Positions 34,826 through 43,067 of a DNA stretch of 64,000 nt are shown in pieces. How positions within the stretch are numbered: the first letter of the stretch is position 1; each line of letters opens with the position of its first letter. The position numbers and the translations under genes are program-made. The notes beneath the pieces were generated by a model. It saw nothing but the letters and a program-made list of their open reading frames with translations, was not told the DNA's origin and did no database searches. Where the stretch lies: positions 434,001-498,000 of the forward strand of contig NZ_JAWDIC010000001.1 of NCBI RefSeq assembly GCF_032464895.1. Reading direction: 5' to 3'. The stretch is from Phycicoccus sp. M110.8. GTDB taxonomy: Bacteria > Actinomycetota > Actinomycetes > Actinomycetales > Dermatophilaceae.

Positions 34826-35629
34826 ATGGCAGCCACGACCGTCCGCATGGGAGCCCACGTCGACTCGACCGACCCGGTCGCCGCCGCCCAGGAGCGCGGA
34901 GCTGGGCTCAGCCAGTTCTTCCTCGGCAACCCGCAGAGCTACAAGGGCCCGGTCGTGGAGTATGCCGGGGGCGCAGCTGCCCTGCGCGAGGCCGCCGAGG
35001 CGGCCGGCGTCGACCTCTACGTCCACGCCCCCTACCTGATCAACGTCGCCTCGACGAACAACCGCATCCGCATCCCGAGCCGCAAGCTGCTCCAGCAGTT
35101 CATCGACGCCGCGGCCGAGGTCGGCGCCAAGGGCCTCATCGTCCACGGCGGCCACGTCGAGTCCGAGGCCGACGTCGAGAAGGGCTTCGACAACTGGCGC
35201 AAGGCGGTCGACGCCACGGACCTCAAGGTGCCGCTGCTGCTGGAGAACACCGCCGGCGGCGACAACGCCATGGCGCGCACGCTCGACCGCATCGCCCGCA
35301 CCTGGGAGGCGATCTCCGCGGCCGAGGGCGCGGAGAACGTCGGGTTCTGCCTCGACACCTGCCACGCGCACGCGGGCGGCATACCCCTGGCCACGGCCGC
35401 CGAGCAGGTCCGCGCGATCACCGGCCGCATCGACCTCGTGCACTGCAACGACAGCCGCGACGAGTTCGACTCCGGTGCCGACCGCCACACCAACCTCGGC
35501 GAGGGCCTCATCGACCCCGACGAGCTCGTGGCCGCCGTGCGCTCGGCCGGGTCGCCCGTGGTCATCGAGACCCGCGGCGGCCTCGAAGGACAGATCGCCG
35601 ACCTCGACTGGCTGCGCGAGCGCCTCTAA
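34826..35629 (+). CDS. nfo: Deoxyribonuclease IV (endonuclease IV)
   Basis: A 267-residue AP endonuclease with a TIM-barrel trinuclear zinc site. [14 protein letters not shown] (first His), [29 protein letters not shown] (Glu), [13 protein letters not shown] (Asp, His) and [24 protein letters not shown] (His, Asp) are the metal and DNA motifs in order. It cuts DNA 5' to abasic sites in base-excision repair. The transcript appears leaderless. It is divergent from rph. Confidence 0.97.
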   Translation: MAATTVRMGAHVDSTDPVAAAQERGAGLSQFFLGNPQSYKGPVVEYAGGAAALREAAEAAGVDLYVHAPYLINVASTNNRIRIPSRKLLQQFIDAAAEVGAKGLIVHGGHVESEADVEKGFDNWRKAVDATDLKVPLLLENTAGGDNAMARTLDRIARTWEAISAAEGAENVGFCLDTCHAHAGGIPLATAAEQVRAITGRIDLVHCNDSRDEFDSGADRHTNLGEGLIDPDELVAAVRSAGSPVVIETRGGLEGQIADLDWLRERL

Positions 35630-35657
35630 CGCCCGCACCCGCGCCCCTCGCGGCCGC

Positions 35658-36377
35658 TCAGTCCTGCGGCACCGGCTGCTTGGCCAGGAAGCCGCGGATC
35701 TCCTCGCGGGCGGTGAGCCGGATCTCCGGCCCGTGCGTGAACGCCGCCGTCGTGTACTCCAGGTCGGCCAGCCGTTGCGCGGTCTGCTGGGTCAGGCGAA
35801 AGCTCGTGCAGAACGACTTGATCGGCCACCGCAGCCCGCGCACGTTGAAGATCGAGTCACCCGTGATCAGCACCCCCGACGAGCGGTGCAGGTATGCCGC
35901 GTGGCCGGGCGAGTGCCCCGGCGTGTGCACGACCTCGAGCCCGCCCGCGACGGGGACGACCTGGCCGTCGGTGAACGTCTCGCCAACGCGAACGGCGTCG
36001 AACTTCCCTCCCCCGAGGCGGTTCATCAGGCGGCCGAGCGCGATGCACGGGTCGCGCTGCGGCGACTTCCCGGCCCGCGCATACATGGCGTCGTCCTCGT
36101 GGATGCCGAAGTCCAGCCCGGTCGCCTCCGCCACGTGCGCCGCACCGCCGGCGTGGTCGGGGTGGGCATGGGTGAGCAGCAGCCGGGTCACGTCGGAAGG
36201 ACCCGAGCCGATCGAGGCGAGCGCGGCGAGCACCTTCGGGCCGGACTGCTTGACGCCCATGTCGACGAGCGTCACCTGGCCGTCGTCGTCGCGCAGGATG
36301 AAGCCGTTCACGTAGTCCCCGACGAGGGGGATGCGCCACACACCGGGCGCGAGCTGGACGGTCGCCGACTTCGCCAT
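35658..36377 (-). CDS. MBL-fold metallo-hydrolase
   Basis: A 239-residue metallo-beta-lactamase-fold hydrolase. The zinc motif is [16 protein letters not shown], with a later [15 protein letters not shown] His and [10 protein letters not shown] Asp. This fits the general glyoxalase-II-like branch; the substrate cannot be assigned. The ATG at 36377 has a TACGCT −10 element six bases upstream. It lies convergent to nfo with 28 bases between the stops, and a hairpin separates it from the upstream ASCH gene. Confidence 0.91.
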   Translation of the reverse strand: MAKSATVQLAPGVWRIPLVGDYVNGFILRDDDGQVTLVDMGVKQSGPKVLAALASIGSGPSDVTRLLLTHAHPDHAGGAAHVAEATGLDFGIHEDDAMYARAGKSPQRDPCIALGRLMNRLGGGKFDAVRVGETFTDGQVVPVAGGLEVVHTPGHSPGHAAYLHRSSGVLITGDSIFNVRGLRWPIKSFCTSFRLTQQTAQRLADLEYTTAAFTHGPEIRLTAREEIRGFLAKQPVPQD

Positions 36378-36383
36378 GCCCGC

Positions 36384-36389
36384 AGCGTA
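36384..36389 (-). promoter_or_regulatory. −10 element of a leaderless promoter (MBL hydrolase)
   Basis: TACGCT on the minus strand, six bases before the ATG at 36377. Confidence 0.6.
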
Positions 36390-36412
36390 AGCCGGGCCGC
36401 CCTCCCCCGCGA

Positions 36413-36456
36413 TTGGGTGCCCAGCCGGTCGGATCTCCGACCGTCTGGGCACCCAA
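36413..36456. terminator. Long hairpin, terminator of the ASCH gene
   Basis: TTGGGTGCCCAG (36413-36424) pairs with 36445-36456; after one mismatch CGGTCGG (36426-36432) pairs with 36437-36443. It follows the ASCH stop on the minus strand. No U-tract. Confidence 0.72.
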
Positions 36457-36473
36457 ATGCGGGAGGATGCGGG

Positions 36474-36968
36474 TCAGTCGGCCAGGGCGGGCGGCCAGAC
36501 GACCCGGAACCGCTCGAAGCAGACCTCGAGGTCGTCGGAGAACTCGACCCCGATCCGCTCGCACTCCCGCCGGAAGAAGGTGCGGTGCCCGTCGAGCCAG
36601 GTCGCCAGGGTCCGGTCGTACTCGCCCTCGTCCCACGCGAACTGCTCGTCGACGCTGTGCAGCGGCCCGACCCGCAGCTCGGTGGCCCGCAGGACGGCGC
36701 GCGGACGCCCGCTCCCGTCGCAGGCCACCCAGTGCGAGCCGATGCGCGGCAGCGCCTCGGAGTCCGCGGCATACCCGGCCACCAGCCCGGCCGTCGCGCG
36801 CTTGGGGCCGTCGACGACGAAGGCGATGAGCTCGTCCGCCAGCTCGGGGCTGTCGCCGAAGCAGGCCACGACGAGGTCGTCCTCCGGTGGCAGGCCGGGT
36901 GTCGCCTCGCGGTATGCCGCGAACATCGCCGCACCCGCGGCGTGGTCGATCGGGACGGGCTCGTTCAT
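36474..36968 (-). CDS. ASCH domain protein
   Basis: A 164-residue soluble protein with the ASCH (PUA-like) fold: FVVDGPKRATAGLVAGYAAD is the typical KRAT-containing strand, followed by GRPRAVLRATELRVGPL and ECERIGVEF. ASCH proteins bind RNA or modified nucleosides, and some are amidohydrolases acting on N4-acetylcytidine; either role is possible. I chose the ATG at 36968 because a TAGGGT −10 element lies seven bases upstream, which excludes the longer frame. Confidence 0.87.
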   Translation of the reverse strand: MNEPVPIDHAAGAAMFAAYREATPGLPPEDDLVVACFGDSPELADELIAFVVDGPKRATAGLVAGYAADSEALPRIGSHWVACDGSGRPRAVLRATELRVGPLHSVDEQFAWDEGEYDRTLATWLDGHRTFFRRECERIGVEFSDDLEVCFERFRVVWPPALAD

Positions 36969-36975
36969 GCCCGCC

Positions 36976-36981
36976 ACCCTA
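36976..36981 (-). promoter_or_regulatory. −10 element of a leaderless promoter (ASCH protein)
   Basis: TAGGGT on the minus strand, seven bases before the ATG at 36968. Confidence 0.58.
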
Positions 36982-36995
36982 GGCGCCCCGTGCTC

Positions 36996-37025
36996 CGTCA
37001 CTGATCCGCATCCGGATCAGTGACG
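36996..37025. terminator. Hairpin terminator after the murI–MBL unit
   Basis: A perfect 13-bp stem (CGTCACTGATCCG, 36996-37008, with 37013-37025; loop CATC). It shares the GTCACTGAT core with the hairpin at 33277-33317. Confidence 0.75.
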
Positions 37026-37113
37026 TAGCACGCGGACATGGTGGTCCCGTCCGGTGCGCCCCAGTCCCACGAGGCCCCCGAAGCGCCCGAGGCGCCGGTT
37101 CGAGGGCCCGCGG

Positions 37114-37881
37114 TCAGAGCTCCCAGACAGCACCGGAGGTGGCGACCTCGAGCGGGCCGTCCCAGACCGCCGCCGCCTGCGCCCGGCACACCTCGGGGTC
37201 GTTCCAGGCGGGGATGTGTGTCAGCACCAGCCGCTTGACGCCCCCGGCCTCGACCGCTGCGGCAGCGGCCCGGCTGCCGGACAGGTGGATCCCCGTCGCG
37301 GTGTCGCGGTCGTCGACGAAGGCGCTGTCGGCAAGGGCGAGGTGGGCACCCGTCAGCAGCGGGGTGAGCGCGTCGCAGGCGTCGGTGTCGCCGGTGTAGG
37401 CGAGCACTGCACCGTCGGCCTCGACCCGGAAGCCGTAGGCCTCGACCGGGTGGTTGACCCGGTGGGACGTGACCGTGAACGGCCCGACCGTGGTGACGAG
37501 CGTGTCGGACAGCTCGTGCACGGCGAACTCGGCCGTCATGCCGCCGTGCTCGAGGCCGTGGTACATCAGCGCGAACCGCTCCCCCGCCCCCGTCGGCGCG
37601 TGGATGGGCAGCTGTCCCGGCACCGGGCCGGACGGGCGGTACTTGCGGGTGACGTAGAGGCCGGTGACGTCGACGCAGTGGTCGGGGTGCAGGTGGCTGA
37701 TGAAGACGGCGTCGAGGTCGGCCGGGTCGACGTGGCGCTGCAGGTGCCCGAGGGCGCCGTTGCCGAGGTCGAGGACGATCGACCAGGTGCGGCCCTCGTG
37801 CTCGGCCTGCACGAGGTAGGAGGAGGCGGGCGACTCGGGGCCGGCGAAGGAGCCGGAGCAGCCGACGACCGTGAGCCTCAC
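37114..37881 (-). CDS. MBL-fold metallo-hydrolase, RNase Z/ElaC-like
   Basis: A 255-residue metallo-hydrolase. It opens [20 protein letters not shown], has [18 protein letters not shown] as the zinc motif, then [14 protein letters not shown] and [12 protein letters not shown]. This matches the arylsulfatase/RNase Z-like group encoded beside murI in actinobacteria; it is shorter than true RNase Z and lacks the exosite arm, so tRNA processing is unproven. The GTG at 37881 overlaps the murI stop (GTGA). Confidence 0.9.
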   Translation of the reverse strand: MRLTVVGCSGSFAGPESPASSYLVQAEHEGRTWSIVLDLGNGALGHLQRHVDPADLDAVFISHLHPDHCVDVTGLYVTRKYRPSGPVPGQLPIHAPTGAGERFALMYHGLEHGGMTAEFAVHELSDTLVTTVGPFTVTSHRVNHPVEAYGFRVEADGAVLAYTGDTDACDALTPLLTGAHLALADSAFVDDRDTATGIHLSGSRAAAAAVEAGGVKRLVLTHIPAWNDPEVCRAQAAAVWDGPLEVATSGAVWEL

Positions 37882-38702
37882 CGGGTCACCACCGCGGAGT
37901 GCCGGACGACCGAGCCGCCGTAGACGTCGCCGACCTCCGGCCCGAGGAAGCGGCGCGCGAGCACCCGGAACTCCTCGGCGTCGCCGGTGGTCGTGAAGCC
38001 GTGGCTGGGCGGCGGCAGGTCGGCCGGCCGCAGCGCGTCGCGGTCGGCGAGCACCCGGTAGACGTCCTTGGCGGTCTCGTCGGCGGACGACACGAGGGTG
38101 ACGCCGTCGCCCATGACGTAGGAGATCGCACCCGTCAGCAGCGGGTAGTGCGTGCAGCCCAGGACCAGGGTGTCGACGTCCCGCTCGACGAGGGGGGCCA
38201 GGTACTCGCGCGCCGTGGCGATCACTTCCGGGCCGCTCGTCACGCCCGCCTCGACGAACTCGACGAACCGCGGGCACGCCACGCTCGTCACGTCGAGGTG
38301 CGGCGCGGCGGCGAAGGCGTCGAGGTAGGCGCCGGACTGGTGGGTGCCCTTCGTCGAGATCACGCCGACCCGGTGGTTGCGGGTGGCGCGGGCGGCGCGC
38401 CTCACCGCAGGCCGGATGACCTCGACGACCGGGACCTCGTACCGCTCGCGGGCGTCGTGCAGGACGGCCGCGCTCGCGGTGTTGCACGCGATGACGAGGA
38501 CCTTGACCCCGTGGTCGACGAGCCGGTCGAGGCACTCCAGCGCGTACTCGCGGGTCTCGGCGATGGGCCGCGGGCCGTAGGGCGCGCGGGCGGTGTCACC
38601 GAAGTAGGCGACGGTCTCGTGCGGCAGCTGGTCGAGCACGGCCCGGGCGACGGTCAGCCCGCCGTAGCCCGAGTCGAAGATCCCGATGGGTGCATCAGCC
38701 AC
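37878..38702 (-). CDS. murI: Glutamate racemase
   Basis: A 274-residue enzyme making D-glutamate for peptidoglycan. [18 protein letters not shown] is the N-terminal signature, [16 protein letters not shown] holds the first catalytic Cys and [17 protein letters not shown] the second; [13 protein letters not shown] is also diagnostic. The GTG at 38702 has a TAGCCT −10 element six bases upstream, so it is probably leaderless. It overlaps the following MBL gene. It lies downstream of clpS–DUF2017 in the usual actinobacterial order. Confidence 0.97.
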   Translation of the reverse strand: MADAPIGIFDSGYGGLTVARAVLDQLPHETVAYFGDTARAPYGPRPIAETREYALECLDRLVDHGVKVLVIACNTASAAVLHDARERYEVPVVEVIRPAVRRAARATRNHRVGVISTKGTHQSGAYLDAFAAAPHLDVTSVACPRFVEFVEAGVTSGPEVIATAREYLAPLVERDVDTLVLGCTHYPLLTGAISYVMGDGVTLVSSADETAKDVYRVLADRDALRPADLPPPSHGFTTTGDAEEFRVLARRFLGPEVGDVYGGSVVRHSAVVTR

Positions 38703-38708
38703 GGGTCA

Positions 38709-38714
38709 AGGCTA
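38709..38714 (-). promoter_or_regulatory. −10 element of a leaderless promoter (murI)
   Basis: TAGCCT on the minus strand, six bases before the GTG at 38702. It gives murI its own promoter downstream of DUF2017. Confidence 0.62.
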
Positions 38715-38776
38715 GGGCTGCGGCACCCGAGCCCCGGCATCGACGCCCCGTCTGCTTGCTCACACGTGGGCTGCCG

Positions 38777-39433
38777 TCAGGGCGTCAGCGCGTGCGCGAG
38801 GGTCTCCTGCAGCCAGGTGAGGAAGTCGTAGACCGCGAGCGCGTACACGGCCGGGTCGTCGCCCGGCAGGCTGCGGGACTTCTCCTCGAGCAGGTCGAAG
38901 TCCTCGTCGGCGCGCAGCTCCAGCCGCTCGCCCAGCACCAGCCGGACGTCGGTGAGCGCGACGAGCAGCGCGAGCGCCTCCTGCTGGTCGAGGCTGATCT
39001 TCTGGTCCTCGAACCCGGACAGCGCGGCGATCGCCGTCGACAGGTTGGCCGCCTTGCGCGAGCGCAGGCCGTCCTCGGTCAGGCGCCGGAACTCCGCCGC
39101 CACCTGCTCGTCCTGCCGGTTCGCGGTCGGAAAGATCCGGTCGAGGGCGGGGTCGCGCGGCTGCGGCACGGACCCGCCGAGCTCGGGCACCTGGTCCTCG
39201 GCCGACAGCGAGACGCCCATGCCGATGCCGCCGAGCCCGGCCACGATCTGGTCGAACTCGTCCGGCCCGTCGGCCGGGTCACCCGCCTCCCGCCCCGCCC
39301 CGGGGGCCGGGTCGGGCTTCGCCGGGGCGATGAGCTCGAGCACCTGCTCCATCAGCCCGACGACCAGCCCGCGCTCGACGGCGTCGAGCTTCGCGGCATA
39401 CCGGCCGTCACGGCGCTTGAAACCCCGGGCCAC
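38777..39433 (-). CDS. DUF2017 family protein
   Basis: A 218-residue soluble, mostly helical protein of the DUF2017 family, recognised from KLDAVERGLVVGLMEQVLEL, FRRLTEDGLRSRKAANL and the acidic C-terminal helices, and by its fixed place after clpS. The GTG directly abuts the clpS stop, so translation is coupled. No function is established; the tight link suggests a role with the Clp protease system, an inference. Pro/Gly-rich residues ~38-60 form a linker. Confidence 0.9.
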   Translation of the reverse strand: MARGFKRRDGRYAAKLDAVERGLVVGLMEQVLELIAPAKPDPAPGAGREAGDPADGPDEFDQIVAGLGGIGMGVSLSAEDQVPELGGSVPQPRDPALDRIFPTANRQDEQVAAEFRRLTEDGLRSRKAANLSTAIAALSGFEDQKISLDQQEALALLVALTDVRLVLGERLELRADEDFDLLEEKSRSLPGDDPAVYALAVYDFLTWLQETLAHALTP

Positions 39434-39724
39434 TCAGGAGTCCTTCTGGAAGGTCGCCCAGAGCCCGTAGCCCTGCAGCGCCTCGGTGTCGGTCTCCATC
39501 TTCTCCCGCGTGCCGGTCGAGACGACGGCGCGGCCCTTGACGTGGACGTCCATCATCAGCCGCTCGGCCTTGGCCTTGGGGTAGCCGAAGTAGGACTGGA
39601 AGACGAACGTCACGTACGACATGAGGTTCACCGGGTCGTTCCACACCAGGGTGATCCAGGGGACGTCGACCTCGGCCACCTCGTCGGTCGAGGCGCTCTG
39701 CTGCTCGACGGGGGCGATGGACAC
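39434..39724 (-). CDS. clpS: ATP-dependent Clp protease adaptor ClpS
   Basis: A 96-residue adaptor that delivers N-degron proteins to ClpAP/ClpCP. The core WITLVWNDPVNLMSYVTFVF and the metabolite-binding Asp/Asn residues are intact, followed by KAKAERLMMDVHVKGRAVVS. The N-terminal ~25 residues are the flexible extension. I chose the GTG at 39724 because a TATGGT −10 element lies exactly six bases upstream; it overlaps the −10 of the divergent pncB gene. Confidence 0.95.
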   Translation of the reverse strand: MSIAPVEQQSASTDEVAEVDVPWITLVWNDPVNLMSYVTFVFQSYFGYPKAKAERLMMDVHVKGRAVVSTGTREKMETDTEALQGYGLWATFQKDS

Positions 39725-39730
39725 GGCACC

Positions 39731-39740
39731 ACCATAGGCT
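39731..39740. promoter_or_regulatory. Overlapping divergent −10 elements of clpS and pncB
   Basis: The minus-strand TATGGT (39731-39736, six bases before the clpS GTG) and the plus-strand TAGGCT (39735-39740, six bases before the pncB GTG) share two base pairs. Only 22 bp separate the two start codons, so two polymerases could not occupy both promoters at once. Confidence 0.65.
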
Positions 39741-39746
39741 GCCGGA

Positions 39747-41072
39747 GTGACCTCCCGAACACCCGGCAGCGCACCGGCTCCCCGCCCCAGCAGCGCCCTG
39801 CTCACGGACCACTACGAGCTCACGATGGTCGAGGCGGCCCTGCGCTCCGGGGCGGCATCGCGGCGGTGCGTCTTCGAGGTCTTCGCGCGCCGCCTGCCGG
39901 ACGGCCGCCGCTACGGCGTCGTCGCCGGCACGGGCCGGTTGCTCGAGGCGATCGAGGCGTTCCGGTTCGGCGAGGCCGAGCTCGAGTGGCTGGGCGGCGT
40001 CGTCGACGCGGACACCCTCGCCTTCCTCGCGGACTTCCGCTTCGACGGCGACGTGTGGGGGTATGCCGAGGGCGAGTGCTACTTCCCCGGGTCGCCGGTG
40101 CTCGTGGTCGAGGCCGACTTCGCGCACGCCGTCGTGCTCGAGACCGTCGTGCTCAGCATCCTCAACCACGACAGCGCGGTCGCCTCGGCGGCCTCACGGA
40201 TGACCGCCGCGGCCGGGCAGCGGCCCTGCATCGAGATGGGGTCGCGGCGCACGCACGAGGAGGCGGCGGTCGCCGCCGCGCGCGCGGCATACGTCGCAGG
40301 CTTCGCCTCCACCTCGAACCTGGAGGCGGGCCGGCGGTACGGCGTCCCGACCGGCGGCACCGCGGCCCACGCGTTCACGCTGCTGCACGACGACGAGCGC
40401 GCCGCGTTCGCCGCGCAGATCGCCTCGCTCGGGAAGGCGACGACCCTGCTCGTCGACACGTACGACGTCACGCGGGCGGTGGAGACCGCGGTCGAGCTGG
40501 CCGGCCCCGGCCTCGGTGCCGTGCGGATCGACTCGGGCGACCTGCTCGCGCAGGCGCGCGAGGTGCGCGCCCAGCTCGACCGGCTCGGCGCCACCGACAC
40601 CCAGGTCGTCGTCACCTCGGACCTCGACGAGTACGCCATCGCGGCCCTGGGCGCCGCGCCCGTCGACCGGTACGGCGTCGGCACCTCGCTCGTCACCGGG
40701 TCCGGGGCGCCGACCGCCGGGATGGTCTACAAGCTCGTCGCGCGGGAGGACGCGAGCGGCGAGCTCGTCGGCGTGGCCAAGAAGAGCAAGGACAAGGCGT
40801 CGGTCGGTGGCCGCAAGTACGCCCTGCGCCGCCGCAACCCGCGCGGCGTCGCGGAGGCCGAGGTGATCGGCATCGGCGAGCGCCCGGTGGACGACGGTGA
40901 CGACCGCGAGCTGCTGGTCCCGCTGATGCACCGCGGGGAGGTCGTCGACGGTCCGCACTCCGGCCTCGACGCTGCGCGGGCCCGGCACCGTGAGTCCCGC
41001 GCCGAGCTGCCGCCCGCGGCACTGCGCCTGCAGCGGGGCGAGCCGGCGATCCCGACCGTCTACGAGGACTGA
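39747..41072 (+). CDS. pncB: Nicotinate phosphoribosyltransferase
   Basis: A 441-residue enzyme converting nicotinate and PRPP to nicotinate mononucleotide in NAD salvage. ALLTDHYELTMVEAAL at the N-terminus, ETVVLSILNHDSAVASAA, EMGSRRTHEEAAVAAARAAY, TLLVDTYDVTRAVETA and GAVRIDSGDLLAQA are family motifs. The GTG at 39747 has a −10 element six bases upstream; the first ~17 residues are a variable tail. It works with PncA, encoded 1.3 kb downstream. Confidence 0.96.
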   Translation: MTSRTPGSAPAPRPSSALLTDHYELTMVEAALRSGAASRRCVFEVFARRLPDGRRYGVVAGTGRLLEAIEAFRFGEAELEWLGGVVDADTLAFLADFRFDGDVWGYAEGECYFPGSPVLVVEADFAHAVVLETVVLSILNHDSAVASAASRMTAAAGQRPCIEMGSRRTHEEAAVAAARAAYVAGFASTSNLEAGRRYGVPTGGTAAHAFTLLHDDERAAFAAQIASLGKATTLLVDTYDVTRAVETAVELAGPGLGAVRIDSGDLLAQAREVRAQLDRLGATDTQVVVTSDLDEYAIAALGAAPVDRYGVGTSLVTGSGAPTAGMVYKLVAREDASGELVGVAKKSKDKASVGGRKYALRRRNPRGVAEAEVIGIGERPVDDGDDRELLVPLMHRGEVVDGPHSGLDAARARHRESRAELPPAALRLQRGEPAIPTVYED

Positions 41073-41114
41073 GTCAGGGCACAGGACGGCTGCCCGGCGC
41101 TACACGCGCGTCCG

Positions 41115-41120
41115 TAGGAT
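41115..41120 (+). promoter_or_regulatory. −10 element of a leaderless promoter (kynU)
   Basis: TAGGAT lies six bases before the ATG at 41127. Confidence 0.62.
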
Positions 41121-41126
41121 GCGGGC

Positions 41127-42386
41127 ATGACCGCATCGGACGTCACCGCCGACTTCCGCGCCGAGGCCACCGAGCTCGACGCCCGCGACCCGCTCGCCGC
41201 CTTCCGCGACCGGTTCCTCACCCCGGAGGGCAGCGACCTCGTCGCGTACTTCGACGGCAACTCGCTCGGCCGCCCGGTGGCAGAGGTGGCGAAGCGGCTG
41301 GCCGACTTCGTCGCGGGCCCGTGGGGCAACCGGCTCATCCGCTCCTGGGACGAGGCGTGGCTCGACCGGCCGATGCAGGTCGGCGACCGGCTCGGGCGGC
41401 TGTGCCTGGGCGCCGGCCCCGGCCAGGTGTTCGTCGGCGACTCCACGACCGTGCTGCTCTACAAGCTGTGCCGCGCCGCCGTCGACGCCATGGCCGCCCA
41501 GGGGCGCACCGAGATCGTGCTCGACACCGACAACTTCCCCACCGACCGCTACGTCCTCGAGGGCATCGCCGCCGAGCGCGGCCTCACCCTGCGCTGGATC
41601 GAGACCGACCCGGCCGCCGGGGTGACCCTGGAGCAGGTGCGCGAGGTCGTCGGCCCGCAGACCGGCCTGGCGGTGTTCAGCCACGTCGCCTACCGGTCCG
41701 GCCACATCGCCGACGGCCCCGGCATCACCGCGGCCGTCCACGACGCCGGTGGCGTCGTCCTGTGGGACCTCAGCCACACGGTGGGCTCGGTGCCGGCGGA
41801 GCTCGACGCCTGGGGCGCGGACCTCGCGGTCGGCTGCTCGTACAAGTACCTCAACGGCGGTCCGGGCGCGCCGGCCTGGGCGTATGTCGCGACGCGCCAC
41901 CAGGACGCGCTGCAGCAGCCGATCTGGGGCTGGCTCGGCCGCCGCGACGCCTTCGAGATGGCGGCCGGGTACGAGCCGGCAGCCGGTCTCCGGTCGTTCG
42001 TCTCCGGCACCCCGCCGATCCTCGCGATGGTCCCGCTCGACACGACGCTTGACCTGATCGAGGAGGCCGGGATGGCCGCGATCCGCGCCAAGTCGGTGGA
42101 GCTGACCGAGTTCGCGCTGCGCATCGCCGACGCCGAGCTCGCCCCGCTCGGGGTCGAGGTGACCAGCCCTCGCGACCCCGCCCTGCGCGGCGGTCACGTG
42201 ACGCTGCGCCGCCGCGGCTTCCGGGCCGTGACGGCGACGCTGTGGGAGGAGGGCGTCATCCCCGACTACCGCGACCCCGACGGGATCCGGATCGGCCTGT
42301 CGCCCCTGTCGACCAGCTTCGCCGAGGTCGTCGACGGCATGTCCGCGCTGCGCGACACCGTCGAACGGATCGACGCCTTCCAGTAG
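41127..42386 (+). CDS. kynU: Kynureninase
   Basis: A 419-residue PLP enzyme cleaving kynurenine to anthranilate and alanine. VAYFDGNSLGRPVAEVAKRL, VFVGDSTTVLLYKLCRAA, FPTDRYVLEGIA, VLWDLSHTVGSVP and the PLP-Lys motif VGCSYKYLNGGPGAPAW are all present. It sits between the NAD genes pncB and pncA, which fits tryptophan breakdown, but no kynurenine formamidase or dioxygenase gene is in the window. The transcript appears leaderless. Confidence 0.96.
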   Translation: MTASDVTADFRAEATELDARDPLAAFRDRFLTPEGSDLVAYFDGNSLGRPVAEVAKRLADFVAGPWGNRLIRSWDEAWLDRPMQVGDRLGRLCLGAGPGQVFVGDSTTVLLYKLCRAAVDAMAAQGRTEIVLDTDNFPTDRYVLEGIAAERGLTLRWIETDPAAGVTLEQVREVVGPQTGLAVFSHVAYRSGHIADGPGITAAVHDAGGVVLWDLSHTVGSVPAELDAWGADLAVGCSYKYLNGGPGAPAWAYVATRHQDALQQPIWGWLGRRDAFEMAAGYEPAAGLRSFVSGTPPILAMVPLDTTLDLIEEAGMAAIRAKSVELTEFALRIADAELAPLGVEVTSPRDPALRGGHVTLRRRGFRAVTATLWEEGVIPDYRDPDGIRIGLSPLSTSFAEVVDGMSALRDTVERIDAFQ

Positions 42387-42389
42387 CGT
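42384..42389 (+). promoter_or_regulatory. −10 element of pncA overlapping the kynU stop codon
   Basis: TAGCGT begins with the TAG stop of kynU (42384-42386) and lies six bases before the pncA ATG at 42396. One three-base unit would serve both as a stop codon and as the promoter start. Confidence 0.5.
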
Positions 42390-42395
42390 CGCGCC

Positions 42396-42995
42396 ATGTC
42401 GCCCGCCCGCCGCGCCCTGGTCCTCGTCGACGTCCAGAACGACTTCTGCGAGGGCGGCTCCCTGGCCGTGGCCGGGGGTGCCGAGGTGGCACACCGGATC
42501 AGCGCCCACGTGCGCGACCACCACGACGAGTATGCCGCCGTGGCAGCCACCGCCGACTGGCACGAGGACCCCGGCGCCCACTTCAGCGATTCCCCCGACT
42601 ACGTCGACACCTGGCCGGTGCACTGCCGCGTCGGCACCGACGGTGCGTTGTTCCACCCCGCTGCCGAGGAGGCGTTCGAGCACGTCGACGCGGTCTTCCG
42701 CAAGGGCCGGCACAGCGCGGCCTACAGCGGCTTCGAGGGCTCCACGGCCGAGGGTGACCGGCGCGTGGGGCTCGCGGACTGGCTGCGCGAGCGCGGCGTC
42801 GAGGAGGTCGACGTCGCCGGCATCGCCACCGACCACTGCGTCCGGGCGACCGCGCTCGACGCGGCGCACGAGGGCTTCGCCACGACGGTCCTGCTCGACC
42901 TCACCGCAGGCGTGGCGCCGCAGACGACCGCGGCAGCGCTCGAAGAGCTGGCGGGCGCCGGCGTCGCCCTGACCGGCCAGCCTGTGGGCGCCTGA
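42396..42995 (+). CDS. pncA: Nicotinamidase (isochorismatase family)
   Basis: A 199-residue amidase releasing nicotinate from nicotinamide for PncB. The catalytic Asp is in LVLVDVQNDFCEGG, metal ligands in ATADWHEDPGAHF, the Lys in AVFRKGRHSAAYSGFEG and the nucleophile Cys in IATDHCVRATALDAAHEG. With pncB it forms the nicotinamide salvage route. The 3' end is followed by a partial tandem duplication that copies its last codons and stop. Confidence 0.96.
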   Translation: MSPARRALVLVDVQNDFCEGGSLAVAGGAEVAHRISAHVRDHHDEYAAVAATADWHEDPGAHFSDSPDYVDTWPVHCRVGTDGALFHPAAEEAFEHVDAVFRKGRHSAAYSGFEGSTAEGDRRVGLADWLRERGVEEVDVAGIATDHCVRATALDAAHEGFATTVLLDLTAGVAPQTTAAALEELAGAGVALTGQPVGA

Positions 42996-43030
42996 GCGCA
43001 CACCCCGTGGGCGCCTGAGGCCCACACCCC
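42984..43030. repeat. Imperfect tandem duplication spanning the pncA stop
   Basis: A 23-base unit starting GTGGGCGCCTGAG (42984-43006) is followed by a 24-base near copy (43007-43030), both ending CACACCCC. Each contains a GCC-TGA, so the gene would still end if one copy were lost. Confidence 0.75.
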
Positions 43031-43067
43031 GCGGGTCGCGCCCGACGGCCATGGGAGGCGTGCCCGC

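Noticed and set aside
36413-36456. The long hairpin near 36.4 kb as a regulatory operator
   Set aside because: Its position directly after the ASCH stop and its 12+7 bp stem fit a terminator, and the downstream MBL gene has its own −10 element beyond it.
41100-43052. A 650-codon minus-strand frame over kynU and pncA
   Set aside because: It is the mirror of well-supported plus-strand genes; the translation is low-complexity Gly/Arg/Asp-rich with no family motif.
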